DNA of 64,000 nucleotides from Stromatinia cepivora (lineage: Eukaryota; Ascomycota; Leotiomycetes; Helotiales; Sclerotiniaceae), in the NCBI GenBank assembly GCA_014898415.1, contig RCTD01000016.1:682001-746000 (forward strand), in the 5' to 3' direction. Positions within the stretch are counted from its first letter, which is position 1. Every line of letters begins with the position of its first letter. The position numbers and the translations under genes were made by a program. The notes under the pieces were generated by a model, which had not been told where the DNA came from, ran no database searches, and saw nothing but the letters and a program-made list of their open reading frames with translations. This document shows, in pieces, positions 14,401 through 26,539 of this stretch.

Positions 14401-17400
14401 GATTGTACAAAATATTCAAGGAAGAATTAAAAGACAAGAATCTCGAAAAAAAAGCTATTTTATAGATGGTAATCAAAATAATGAATGATATTATAAGACC
14501 AAATAGCTTTATCCCAATTCTTTTCGTATATAGAGTATATCTCCGAATGATTTTGTATGATCCATTTTCCCAATCGATTATAAAACGAGTATAGGTATAT
14601 CGACAAACAATAAAAGAGATTCAAGAAATTTAAGCAAAGTATACAATACAAGATTCATTTGATACTAGAAATGGCCCAGATATATACGAGATATTAAAAC
14701 TATCTCTGAATTTATTAATACAAATATAAAAAGAAAAGAAAGGATAAACAGGACCTTATAGATTGATTACAATTATAAATCAAAACTGTACAATCGATCT
14801 TCTTTATAATCCTACAGAATTTTGTATAATAATCGTCAAACCATTTTATAAGGATATATATGAAGAATCATTCCCAATGGAAAATTCATTCTCAATGATT
14901 CTCTCAAACACAGAAAATCCGTTACTTCTGGAGAACCCATCATCCCCAGTAACCCCTTTTATTCCTTCAGATCAAGGTCAAGAGATAAGCAAATCTGAAA
15001 GGAGATATATACGATCTAGTATCAAGAAAGAAAGAATAGCTAATCCTATGTTTCATATATTGATGTAAATCGAAATCCCTAGAATATTATTTCTATAAAA
15101 GGTACAAGAAATAAATAATGAATACGATTAATTAATTGCTGCAATTCGAAATAATCAAAATCTATCAGAAGCATTCATTATGAAAAAGAAGCAAAAAACA
15201 CTGGATCTTGTAATTGATCTTCGTACAAAAGGGATCATTATAATTGAAGGATAATTATTTGAAGTTTCGCAAATATAAAAAATTGATAGTTTAATTGCAA
15301 AAGATGTTTTCGAATTCGTTAAATATAATCCCCTTATATATACCAGGAAATTATTCAATTCATGTTTTATAAATAAAATCAAAGGATATACGACAAATTC
15401 CTTATACAAAAAGTTACGCCTAATTATTCAAATATATAATGATTCTGGAAAAGAAATAATATTGATATAAGCATCTATAATCCAAAGATTAAGTCAAAAA
15501 ATCATTATAGTTCTAGCTCCAACATTAAAGCCAATGAATATCAAGCTCATGATACAAAATGTTATATAGGCATATATACAATCAAAAACACCTTTGAATC
15601 ATATTATACTAGTAAATTTACCAAAAGAATTTCAAGGTAAATATGAAAAGAGTATAATTATGATAATCAAAAAGCTATTGTACGGTATTACAGAAACAGG
15701 AATATATTGATGAGCAATCTATTGGAAACATTATCAAGAGAGACTGAATATGATTATGTTATTATATAACCCTTGCTTGCTAATCTTGGATTCAAAGAAT
15801 ATACAATTCGGAATTGTAGAAATGTAAACAGATAATACTCTTATTTTTGTAAATAAATAATTCCTAAAACTAGAAAATAAAGAATTGATTGATACAAATA
15901 TCAAAGCTAAATCAGGAGAATACCTTATAAATGATACTCTATTAATATTCAATAGATATATAATACAATATACAGAAAACGATTTTATATTTATATAAAA
16001 AGACCAAAGAAAGAAAATCGGAAAGATTAATAATTCAGAATAATATCAAGAACAAAAAACTAGAGGGGTATATATTGTTATAATTTGTCAGCCAGAAACA
16101 TTATACGATTTATCAACCACTATACAACATCAAGATCCATTAGACGAAAATATTAAATTGTTTAATAAAAGATTAGATTGATAGATGAAAAACCTTAATC
16201 AAGGTTTTCGCTTTATTTCCCTTAAAAAAGATTATATAAAACTATTCGTTTTTGTTAATGAATCCTTTATTAATAATAAGGATTTGAACAATCAAATAGG
16301 ATTCGTTATTTTGTTTACAAATAAAAATATATTAGACAAAAACACCTTCGAAATAAAAGACAATATCATTTATTATAATAATACGAAAAACAAAAAAATT
16401 ATATACAATATATTAGTATCCAAGATATATAGAATGATAATAGAAATAAATATTGATTTTATAATATAATCTATTTTACAAATTGTTATTTTACAATTTG
16501 ATATCCCTGATATCTTAATTGTTGTATATACTGATTTATATTTGCTATATGAATACTTTGTTAAATTAGATACAACAAAAGAGAAAAGATTGATAATCGA
16601 TATCATGGTATTTTGGCAATCATACAAACAAAAAGAATTGATAGAAATAAAATAGATCAATAGATTTGATAATATTGCTGATACAATAACAAAAACTAAT
16701 CCTAATAATAATTTAGAAAAGTTTATTGATATAAATACTCTCGAAATATATATAAAAGGATAAATAAAACAAGAAATTCATATAAAAATCGATTAAATCT
16801 TTGTATAAACCAAAATTGATATAAGGATACAATATTAATTATATTTATATTTTATATTTTATTTTCAAAAATTATTAAAAAAAAAAAAAAAAAACTTTTT
16901 ATTTTGATTTTATTTTCTAAATCAAAAAATAAAAACACTTAAATATTATATAAATCAATTAACAACGAAAAGCTTTTCTACAGAATCAAAATCAAGCAAA
17001 AAAGGCTTCTTTGTTGAAGGAGGAGGAATGGGATTCCGATCGGAAGAAGTGTGAAAAAGAAAAGATGGATTAGATTGGCCGATAAAATTAATATACAAAT
17101 GATCTAAATGTATATAGCGAATTTTATAATTGTATTACTTATAATTCTCATAACTGTTCCTGAAATGCTCCTTTATATAACGATATTCAGGGAAAGGAAT
17201 TAGTCTTCGATGATGATATTCTTTATAAGATTCTTTAATCAAAATACCCCGATTTTATATTAAAAGATTATTGATATATAAAGTATACATTAATTGTACT
17301 TGAACAGATATAATACAATTTCATACAAATAAAACAGAATATCCCGATATAACCAGAATAGCGAATTGAAGAGTATTATGATAATAGAAAACAAACTTTC

Positions 17401-17881
17401 TACCATCGATCAGAAGAATAGAATTTTGATTCGATTGGACTAAAGCATTCGCAGTATTATATAATTGAAGAGTCTTATTATATAAAGAATCAATATATTA
17501 CAAACAATATAAGTTTTATAGTAAATACAGGGTAAGATCTTAATACAATCAATTACTCTATAGTCGATATGAAACATATATTTTCGGGAGTTCGGTAAAT
17601 ACGATCTTCAATAGTTTTATAGCCGTCAATATAATCCCGAAATCAGAAATATCGATCGAGTTGATCGAGAAATATATATAGAATGAAAAGCTTTTGTTTC
17701 AATAAAATTAAAGAACATAAATATTAAATATTTGATTGATTTAGAGAAAGAATTCATTATACTCATTTGAATAGAAAATAAATATAAGAATCAAATTAAA
17801 CGATTAGGTAGCTATTCATGTTCTAATAATCAGTCTGATTCGTATATATGGTATTTCGTACGAAAAAGAAAGTTAAGTCTA
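11417..17881 (+). pseudogene. inner copia gag-pol remnant
   Basis: Plus-strand order: gag about 12,190-12,900 (NNEFKYSGGEYDFLNKKLQIF); a protease-like stretch about 13,340-13,400; integrase about 13,900-14,870 (IEKLNKVYKHYQFYMKS, then LITIINQNCTIDLLYNPTEF near its C-terminus); RT about 15,070-15,990 (FINKIKGY, a TDNT at the catalytic loop where TDDT is expected); RNase H about 16,190-16,650 (KLFVFVNESFINNKDLNNQIG). Dozens of in-frame stops, mostly TAA/TAG at former CAA/CAG/TGG codons, make it non-functional. Confidence 0.85.
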
Positions 17882-18067
17882 TATTAGAATATATGATTGA
17901 CGAAATATATGATACTATTATATATTTCCCCTACATTGTAAATGGGATAGCAGCGTCTATATAGATTAATAGAACTCCGTTATACAAAGGGGTTAGACAG
18001 AATAATAGAACCATCTTTACCCTATACGCGTTTTGTGTATATACCCCCTTACGAAGTCTGTCCAACA
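17882..18067 (+). repeat. inner copia 3' LTR
   Basis: 186 bp from TATTAGAAT to TCTGTCCAACA. A weak purine tract (GAAAAAGAAAG) lies just upstream at about 17,858-17,870. Confidence 0.9.
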
Positions 18068-18072
18068 ATATG

Positions 18073-21040
18073 AAATCTCTCGACTTTATCAATTACATTA
18101 TAAACTTCTACAAGAACTTTACAAATATCGATTTGAAAAGCTTTCATCTTTTGTTGAAATTCGGTCGATATAAAATTCGTATCTGCATCATGAGATATAT
18201 GATCTGGTAGATCAAAATATATATTAATCCAGTATTTCCGAATTGTATTCCAAATTGTCTTTGTATTTATATTTCATACAAATACAGCAATATTATATAC
18301 AATAGTTTCATTGATGATATAAAGAACAGATTTTCCTTCAATATAGAATATATCCAGAATGATTGAATAATTAAATTCGATATCATCTTTTATTGTGAAT
18401 TTGAAATATCCTGAGGATTTCGTATAAAACTGATAATATTTGCACATTTTGTTGAATTTCTCGATCGTCTGAGAATCAATATCTATATACTCTGTATAAT
18501 TGAATATATTAATGAATTTTTGTACAAAGGGATACCCGAATCTTCAATATATTTATCGAAATTCAATTTCTATTAAATAATAATATATCACTATTTCTTC
18601 TATTTGATCGAAAAGTATAAAAAAATATCCCCATTTTTGTACAATAGAAATAATCTTATCACCTTATTTTAATATATTTGATATATTATCGAATATAATA
18701 TATAGACAATCTATATCCTATATACATATAAAAAATAGAATATTTATTAATACAATAAAAAACATGATCATTCCAATTAATATTTGGACAATGATATCTC
18801 CTTACGATTATACAGTTCCTTTTCCGAATTTGATATTGTACTCAATACCTTTTGTATATAAGATATCTTTCTCTTTTTCTAATACCTGCATTTGAAATTC
18901 CCTTACTATTGATACTCTTAATATATCTGTATCTGAAATAATACCTTGAAATATATTTACTGAATATCGATCTTGAAATTGAAAAACTTTATTTGGATTA
19001 TCGTTCTTTTTGTATTTTTCGTATAATTGATTAAATTGATCATTTTGTAGGTATATATGTATCAATAATTGTCTCTCTAATAATTCTGCAATATATATTC
19101 CATTAATAGAACTTATTTCAATGAAATATATCTCGAATTGAATTATTTGATTATTTGAAGATTCAATTTGGAAATATTCGAAAGTATTGTTTTCTTTTGA
19201 TATTTTATCCTTTTTGTATTACAATTCGAATATATCTTTATATTTCAAAAGATATTATTCGAATATTTCTTCATTTATTTCTTATTCTATTATATATTGA
19301 TTGAATTTCGTCTTCTGTTTCTTTTTCATATGATTTGTCGATTAGTATCCTGATTGTTTGTATATAAAGTATTTCTGAATTAATATATATAATAATATTT
19401 GAAAGTATTGAAATCTTTTTGATGAATTTGTTGATGAATATAAGCGAGAGAAAATAAATCTGTTTTTTAATTGAGTTCTATATTATCCTTGATTTCTATA
19501 TAAACCTCGATCACCATATATACGATCCATCCAGTATATTTCTATACCTGGTAGATTATTAATTATCGAATCTATAATATAGATATTCGTTAATTGTATT
19601 CTTTCAATTTGATCAATAGTATTTTGAAGATCAATATAAAGGTTTTTGTATATCATAATAGAATGTAACAAAACGAGATTATATTTAGGGATATTATAAT
19701 AAGCATTTATAATCTGATTTTTTAATATTAATTCTGATTAATATAAATCTATCAATCCATATTATAGTATATAAAGTGTATCGAAAAGCTTTTTCAATTA
19801 TTCCGAAAGTGATTTGTTAAAATGCTTTCGTATGATTTATAGAAATATTATATTATATTATTCGGTGAGATATTTCTGGTATCTTTCTTTTATTTCAAAA
19901 TATATTTTCGTAAATATAATCATTTCTTCGAATTTCAATTTTCTATTACTAATTTTATCGAAATAGAATGATAATGTAGAGCCTTGAAACATTATCGAAA
20001 ATGCTGTTTCATATTCATTTGGATGAATTCCGATTTTATTATAAAGTTCATAGAATATCTGTAGTTTTTTATTCAGAAAATCATATTCCCTATCGCTATA
20101 TTTAAATTCATTATTATTATATACTTTTATAAAATCTAGAAGAAGGTTTCGTTTATATATTATATAAGATATATTCTGCTTTATTGTATAATCTAGCATT
20201 ATAGGATTAAAAGGGAATTGGCTTTGATTTCGTTACTATTATTTATCTTATCATATTTACTTAGAAAACTTTAGTATAAATGAAACTTGAATTTTGATCG
20301 ATTTCTTTGGTATAATGATTTCGTATATATCCATATATTTTTCTTTCAATCAATCTATTTCTTTTTGAATTTCTTTTGTATATTTGTTTAATTTATCTTT
20401 CGAAATAAATTCAATAAATACTTTTATATAGCTATTATTTCCTTTTGTTTATCAGATCTAAAAGTTGTACAGAATGAATTGAATTCATACGAATTTGAGA
20501 ACTTCGCAATATACGATTTTGAAAATAGTATTTGTCCAGCCTTTGTATTATTTTTGAAATTCTTTTTATAGTTTTTGTCTTTTGTACTTTTTGAATTACG
20601 AATTGATGAGTTATATAGTTATATCAATATTTATTTGGGATTCAGTAAGTTTTGAGTTTGGATTTAATTATTTCCTTTAAAATTCAGTGTCCATTTTATA
20701 TGGAAGTGATTTGGGGATTGGAAAAACTATATTGGATATTATAATTCGATATCATATTATATCAAATAGATTTGTTATATAGTGTGTATAAGAATATAAT
20801 AAATGTAGATAAAGTCGATATAAAATCAAACTATCCTGAAGAAATCAATTGTAATCAAAGATCCCTTTTTAGTATATATTTCGAAGAAAATAATATAAAG
20901 AATATAGTATTCTAATTCTTCCATACAAATCGTATATAAATTTAATTTAATACAATCTTATTTGTCTTTTCAAAAGATATCTTTTCTTATTGGATTTGAT
21001 TTTGTCATTCTGTAATTGAGTTTTATCAATCACTGATCAG
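18073..21040 (-). pseudogene. outer copia 5' part (leader, gag, protease/integrase start)
   Basis: Minus-strand gag survives as a 113-residue open stretch (20199-19858, with NNEFKYSDREYDFLNKKL) equivalent to 12333-12599 of the inner copy. A further open stretch at 19065-18808 (FQDRYSVNIFQGIISDTDIL) matches about 13,410-13,650. The leader after the LTR contains the palindrome CACTGATCAGTG (21,030-21,041). I could not recognise a primer-binding site. Confidence 0.8.
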
Positions 21041-21226
21041 TGTTGGACAGATTTCGTAAAGGGGTATATACACAAAACATGTATAAAGTAAAAATGATTT
21101 TATTATTCTATTTAACCCTTTTGTATAATAGAGTTCTATTAATCTATATAGACGCTGCCATCCTATTTACGATATGGGGGAAACACGTGATGGTGTCACG
21201 TGTTTCGTCAGTCATGTGTTCCAACA
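21041..21226 (-). repeat. outer copia 5' LTR
   Basis: 186 bp TGTTGGACAG...GTGTTCCAACA with intact 7-bp inverted ends TGTTGGA/TCCAACA; the least mutated of the four copies. Confidence 0.9.
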
Positions 21227-23142
21227 ATATAAATTTGATGTTTTTTTTTGTTCTTGGAATAAATTAAAATATTATCGAGGTATATTATATAAAAGATATC
21301 TAAATAATCGAATAGAATATTATTTATATAACATTGATAGGTTGTGGGATTATTTGTTAATCTAAATGGTACGATCTTGTATTTATATAATCTATATCGG
21401 GTTCGAAAGGTAATATACTTTTCCGAAATAGAATCCATTTTTATATAATAGAAAACTTAATGAATATCAAATTTGGTAAAGATTTTAATACCGGAAAGCT
21501 GAAAAAGTATTTCATCAATTAAAGAAAGGGGATATTGATCTTTATATATTAAGGAATTCAATAATCTGAAGTCTATATAAAATCTCAAATTATTATTGGG
21601 TTTTTTAATAAATAAAATAGATATAGTATAAAGAGTTTAATTAGATTCAATAAAACTTTTGCTGAAATTATCTATAATATATTCTTTAATAACTTTCAAT
21701 TGTTCCAGGGATATTTTGTAAAGCGGATTATAGTATAAGATTTATTTTCTTTTGCTTTTCAATATGATTTTATGATTATAAGATTGATTAAAAGACAAGA
21801 TGTTTGATTTATATTTGGAAAAGGCTTGATGATATTATCGATATTTAGATGGTATTTCAGGTTTTGAATCGATTTCGATTAATGTTTGATCGAGTTTCTT
21901 TTGAACTTTTGTATTCTTGAATTCGATCAAAGCAATTAGTATTTTCTTTTCTGTATATCGTTTGTTCTATTAGGAGTTTATTATATTATCAAATTCTTTT
22001 AGAATAATAATAAAAAATTCAGTTTATTTATCTTTTTTATATTCTAATTGGAATTTATCGGATTTGAATATATATAGATCGAGGATTTCGGACGATATAC
22101 AAAAAAAGCATTTGTAGATCTGTAATAATGATATAATTAATTGGAAAAGAAATGAATTGAATTTAAAAAGAATCGGGACTTTTTCCTTTTCAATAAAAAT
22201 CTATATTACATTCATATTTGAAAGTTCTTATTGTATATCATCAACTACGATTGATCTGTTCAATTATGAATCTCTTCGATTCCAATATTCTTCGAATTGA
22301 TCATTTCGTTAATCAATATCTTATTAAATTAATCAATCGATCTTCCATTTGCAAAAGGATGATTAAATAACGAAGAGATTATTCGAATAAAAGATAATAC
22401 AAAATCTTTCTTTAAGCTATTCGAGATATCGATTAAAACAATCGAGTTTCGTTTGAGTTTCTAATAATCAAAGTCTACTTAAAATAATATTATAACTCCT
22501 TAATTCAATAATAAAAAAAAGAATAAAAGATTATTTACAATTATCGATTATTAAATTAAGGAATATAAAATAGATAATAATATAGCCTTGTATATTATTA
22601 TACCCTTTAATTTCAATTGAAACTTCAAATAATATAATTCTTGATTTAAATATAAAAAATAAACAAATAAAGAATATAATATTAATAAAAACAAATCTAT
22701 TTACTTCAAAATTAATAAATATTCTTAATCGATAAATATAATTATTTTTCGAAAGATTATAAAGAAGAATAAATGTTTCTCTTTTTATAAATTTGATTAG
22801 ATTAAGAAATCTTATATCCTATATAATGTTTAGAATGGAAATAGAATCTAAATATTTAATTTTAAATACTTTTCTTTTTCTAAGCAGGTATTCTATATAG
22901 CTTCAATTATAGTTTCTGGGTTGAAATCTTTTTTAGCATTTCGATATTCTTCGAATTCTTTTATTTCTTTTTATACCATTTCGATTTCATTGAGATTATT
23001 AATACAAAGTATCGATATATATATTACTCCAAAAGAAGAAAAAGGCAATAAATATTTGAAGTTCGAATAGTTATTAAATGTAACAGAACCGGTATATCCA
23101 AGAAAGGTATTCCAGAATGGAAACGATTTCAGGAATATAGAG
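21227..23142 (-). pseudogene. gypsy gag-pol remnant including RT core
   Basis: Minus-strand 21438-21227 gives an unmistakable gypsy RT core: FRTRYRLYKYKIVPFRLTNN, then DYLDIFYIIYLDNILIYSKN. The catalytic YLDD reads YLDN, a G-to-A change. The frame is cut at 21,227 by the copia insertion and resumes at 7,546. Upstream to 23,142 are degraded gag/protease sequences with no open frame. Confidence 0.8.
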
Positions 23143-23292
23143 TGTCACGAGATACACGTGATCGCGTCCGATCGGGCTAGTACGGTACTAAGTCCCGAGC
23201 CGATCATATATATAGCTTCGTAGCACACTTTTTTTAGCTCTGTAGCTTTTAATTCTAAGGTTGATCTTTAAACACTCGTTAAATTCATTACA
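23143..23292 (+). repeat. gag-only element 5' LTR
   Basis: 150 bp TGTCACGAG...CATTACA. It contains a GC-rich foldback, TCGGG-CT-AGTAC-G-GTACT-AAGT-CCCGA. Confidence 0.85.
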
Positions 23293-24667
23293 TTATTAAA
23301 AGCTCTTTCAGATAAGAAATGAAATAACATCTACTCATACTTATACACACTCCGCTTGCTCCTATCTAAACACACATTCATGTTCATTTATTTGTACATA
23401 GATCTTCTTGATATTATTCGAAAATGTTATCTTTTTTCTTACCCTTAATTTCTAAACTATAAATTACAATTCGATAAACCTCGCGATTGCAAAACTTTAT
23501 AGCGAAGTGATTCGTTAACAGAATGAAATCTTATTCCTATACTCCCTGATTCTCAAATGTATTCCTGTTATTCATATTCCTTCTTATCCAAAACCCTTTT
23601 TCTCTGATCCTGAAAAATTCAGTGGTAATTCTCAAAAGTTTAATACCTGATTTCCTTCGATTCAAGCGAAACTACAAATAGACAGCACTACAATCAGCAA
23701 TTTTATAATTCAATTTTATTATGTTTACTTCAATCTCGAATCTTATGTACAAATTATAGTACTACTTCAGTTTTCTTCTTTTGATCAAAATATTCCTTTA
23801 GATTATACAACGATCCTAAATCAATTCATATACATTTACAACAATCCAAATAAAGTTCAAAAAGCTGAAGATAAGCTATTCATTTTTAAATAAGGAATCA
23901 ATTCTTTATATATCTATATTATAAAATTCAAAAGAATCCTTTATAAAGCCAAAGATCAAAATTAGCTCGATTCAAATAAAATCTCAACCTTTCGTAATGA
24001 ATTCAATGTTACTCTTAGAAATCGTCTTTCTTAATAGTTTTCTCTTCCCTGTTTCTATCCCGATTTTGTTCAGATTATATAACAACTAATTACTCGTATA
24101 ACAAATGGATTCCCTGTATCATCCCATTCTAATGAATTTAGAGCCCTATATATATTACAAAATCCATCCCACTTTCGGAATTACGATCCAATGGATATTA
24201 ACAATCTTAATATTATTAATACCCTTAGCCCTTTTGATACCCAACCGGACAAACCCAATCGTATTTTGATTCTACTCTATATACAAATACCCGAATTTTC
24301 CCTTTCTAAAAGAACTCTTTTATACAAACAAAATAAATATATACAATATAGAAGTAACTTTTATTGAATACAAGCCTATCCACTAAACCTGTATCAAAGA
24401 ATCCGAGATCGATAAAAGCCTATTCCGGTTATTATATTAACTACTGAGTTTAAAAACGATGATGATAAGGATTTAGAAGAGATGATTAATAATCAATATT
24501 TTGAAGATCATTTGGAGGAGGCATATAGTACAGTAAATGTATATTCATTGATTGTAATACAATTTATATATCAGGAATTTTTATCAAAAGAAGATTAATG
24601 ATCATTTTGTACTTAAATTATTCATTTAAAATGAATTCGAAGTGAACTTTTCAAAAGAAAGGAGTAA
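23293..24667 (+). pseudogene. gag-like protein remnant of the short LTR element
   Basis: Plus-strand reading from about 23,600 gives PEKFSGNSQKFNT, then FYYVYFNLESYVQ, TILNQFIYIYNNPNKVQKAEDKLF and KISTFRNEF, the profile of fungal Ty3/gypsy gag capsid proteins. It is interrupted by several stops (for example just after KFNT). An acidic tail (DDDKDLEEMINNQYFEDHLEEAY) follows near 24,450-24,530. No zinc knuckle was clear. Confidence 0.7.
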
Positions 24668-24817
24668 TATTACGAGATATACATGATCGCGTCCGATCGG
24701 GCTAATACAGTACTAAGTCCCGAGCCGATCATATATATAGCTTTGTAGCACACTCTCTTTAGCTCTGTAGCTTTTAATTCTAAGGTTGATCTCTAAACGC
24801 TCGTTGGGTTCGTCACA
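24668..24817 (+). repeat. gag-only element 3' LTR
   Basis: 150 bp TATTACGAG...GTCACA; gap-free with 23143-23292, differences are transitions. Confidence 0.85.
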
Positions 24818-26252
24818 TAGAGATTCCAAAATTGAAACTGTTAGAGTTCCGAAAAGATTGCAAAGAATTCGTAATAATCATTGATTTACAAATAGTTATA
24901 AAGGTTTTTTAATTAATACAATATTGATTTCATTCTTGTAATAAAACTTTATTTTAATTTATTCTAATGAATATATTCATGAGTTTTTTTATAATCTTGT
25001 AATCTTTAATAAATATTATTATCGTTCGTGAAAGAAAATCGGAAATCTTCTGTTCGAGATCTTTGAATAGGATCTTATCATTGGTAATCTCTGTTTGGAT
25101 AACAAGTAATCTAAATTTTCTATACTATTCTAAGAAATTGCTATATCAAATCGTATTAGATATAATCCACATTTCGTATTAAAAGTGAACATTATCGATT
25201 TCGATCGGATTCCGATAAATCGCTACAAATTGTTCGATCAATTCGAATATTGTAAATCGGGGTATTTGTATATAAAGAGTATGATAATATACTTATACTT
25301 TCGATTCAGTTTGGTCGATTATGTATATACAGTATTGTATCTTATTTTTAAATGATATAGTATATAGCTCGAATTATTCTATAATCAATAATTGCTATAA
25401 ATTAGTTTTAGATTTAATACTATTGTTAAATTTAATAATAAGATTTATAGGTTTTAGTATATATATATTTTGTTGCGAATTATAATTAATGCGGGAATAC
25501 AATCTTGATTGATTAGATTGATTTTTTGAGTAAAAGAACCCTTGATTATTAAATGGATTGTTATTTCTTAAAAGGAAAAAAGAATCATTAAAGAACTTTG
25601 AGTGATCAGATCGTTTGATTAAAATTTTCTTTTTCTGATTTCAGGATTTTCGGGTTTGTTTGAATAAAGGTTCTTAGATTTCGATTAAAAGAATAAAGAG
25701 AATTTTAAGTACTATTATTGATCTAGATACCCATATAAGTATTACTTGAGATTCAAAAAGAGATTACATTATTACAAAACTTATTATCATTATAACTTTC
25801 AATTATCGATTCTCCTTTTTCAAATTTATAATTATTATATAAAGATCTTGTAATTATAATAATAGTTTGGAAAAAGTAATTGAATTGTTGAAAATATTAG
25901 TTTTATATATTGGAATCTTTTTTTTACCAATTTTCTTTCTTTCAATAATAACATTATCCAATCCTATATTTATATTTTCTTCGAAGAATTGTTGAAATAA
26001 TTAAAGAGAAAGAGAGGGTTCCTTAGAATATATTTTCAAAAATTCGGAGTATATAGAAGGAAGAGTTTGTTATATTATAAAAATAATAGTATATTTTTAA
26101 AGATATTTATATCTTCGTTGATTAAATCGGAATAGATCTTTTTCTTTTGAATATAACATTTGTAAAAGTTTATTTAAGAAGATATTATTAAAATGAAATA
26201 TTATTTGGAAGGCTATCAGATGACCGGATATTTATAAATGAATTGTAGATAA
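24818..26252 (-). other. gypsy 5' leader and gag region, degraded
   Basis: About 1.4 kb of AT-rich sequence between the gag-only insertion and the gypsy 5' LTR. By position it should hold leader and gag of the gypsy element. I see no usable frame and no recognisable primer-binding site next to the LTR. Confidence 0.6.
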
Positions 26253-26534
26253 TATAATATACAAAAGCTATAATAAAGTTAAATAAATAGGGTCAATTAT
26301 ATTCCTTAAAATCTATAATTGAAGAATTATAGCTTGTAAAGAATAACTAAATATATATATACAAATACTTATTCGTAAACTGCGGAACTATATATATACA
26401 TTATTAAGATCACTATTCTACTATACTAAATCATATGAATTGTAATATATATATACGGACGATCAGCTCATTAATTGATATAGGAGATAAGAAATATCAC
26501 GTGGTTAGCCTCCTGTGATTCACGATTCGTGACA
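26253..26534 (-). repeat. gypsy 5' LTR
   Basis: 282 bp ending GATTCGTGACA (plus strand), partner of 4126-4407, followed by target duplication TTTTA. Confidence 0.9.
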
Positions 26535-26539
26535 TTTTA

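Larger units (their letters stand above)
11231..18067 (+). mobile_element. Ty1/copia-type retrotransposon nested in its sister copia, opposite orientation
   Basis: 186-bp LTRs at 11231-11416 and 17882-18067; target duplication ATATG at 11226-11230 and 18068-18072. Total 6,837 bp, within one base of the interrupted element. Removing it (plus one ATATG) rejoins the outer element's integrase sequence: minus-strand text before 18,073 (GAGAGATTTCAT) and after 11,225 (TGTATGAAATATTC) matches the continuous inner copy at about 14,380-14,425. By my count the two LTRs differ at about 27 of 186 positions, all transitions. Confidence 0.92.
7547..21226 (-). mobile_element. Ty1/copia-type retrotransposon inserted in the gypsy element
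   Basis: LTRs of 186 bp at 7547-7732 and 21041-21226, ends TG...CA in the less mutated copy, flanked by ATATA on both sides (7542-7546 and 21227-21231). Read on the minus strand: gag at about 20,200-19,860, protease/integrase start, interruption, integrase end, RT, RNase H. A second copia (11231-18067) with its own ATATG duplication sits inside the integrase region. Without it this element is 6,838 bp. It split the reverse transcriptase of the host gypsy element. Confidence 0.9.
23143..24817 (+). mobile_element. short non-autonomous LTR element carrying only gag
   Basis: Direct 150-bp repeats at 23143-23292 and 24668-24817, target duplication TAGAG on both sides (23138-23142 and 24818-24822), total 1,675 bp. 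The 1,375-bp interior encodes a gag-like polypeptide remnant and has no room for reverse transcriptase or integrase. It therefore must have relied on enzymes from another element. It sits in the 5' part of the gypsy element. Confidence 0.85.
4126..26534 (-). mobile_element. Ty3/gypsy-type LTR retrotransposon, outermost of the nest
   Basis: Two 282-bp LTRs (4126-4407 and 26253-26534), each bounded by the 5-bp target duplication TTTTA (4121-4125 and 26535-26539). The minus orientation is shown by reverse transcriptase and RNase H remnants read on that strand and by a polypurine tract (minus CTGAAGGGGGGATAA) directly upstream of the left LTR. The span is interrupted by a copia nest (7547-21226 plus duplicated ATATA) and a gag-only element (23143-24817 plus duplicated TAGAG). 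Subtracting these leaves about 7,044 bp, a normal length for a fungal chromovirus-type element. Coding capacity is destroyed by stops and C-to-T/G-to-A changes. No chromodomain could be confirmed. Confidence 0.9.

Noticed and set aside
8129..21438. Many 60-110-codon frames in the AT-rich block as genes
   Set aside because: They are fragments or antisense shadows of RIP-degraded gag-pol sequences.
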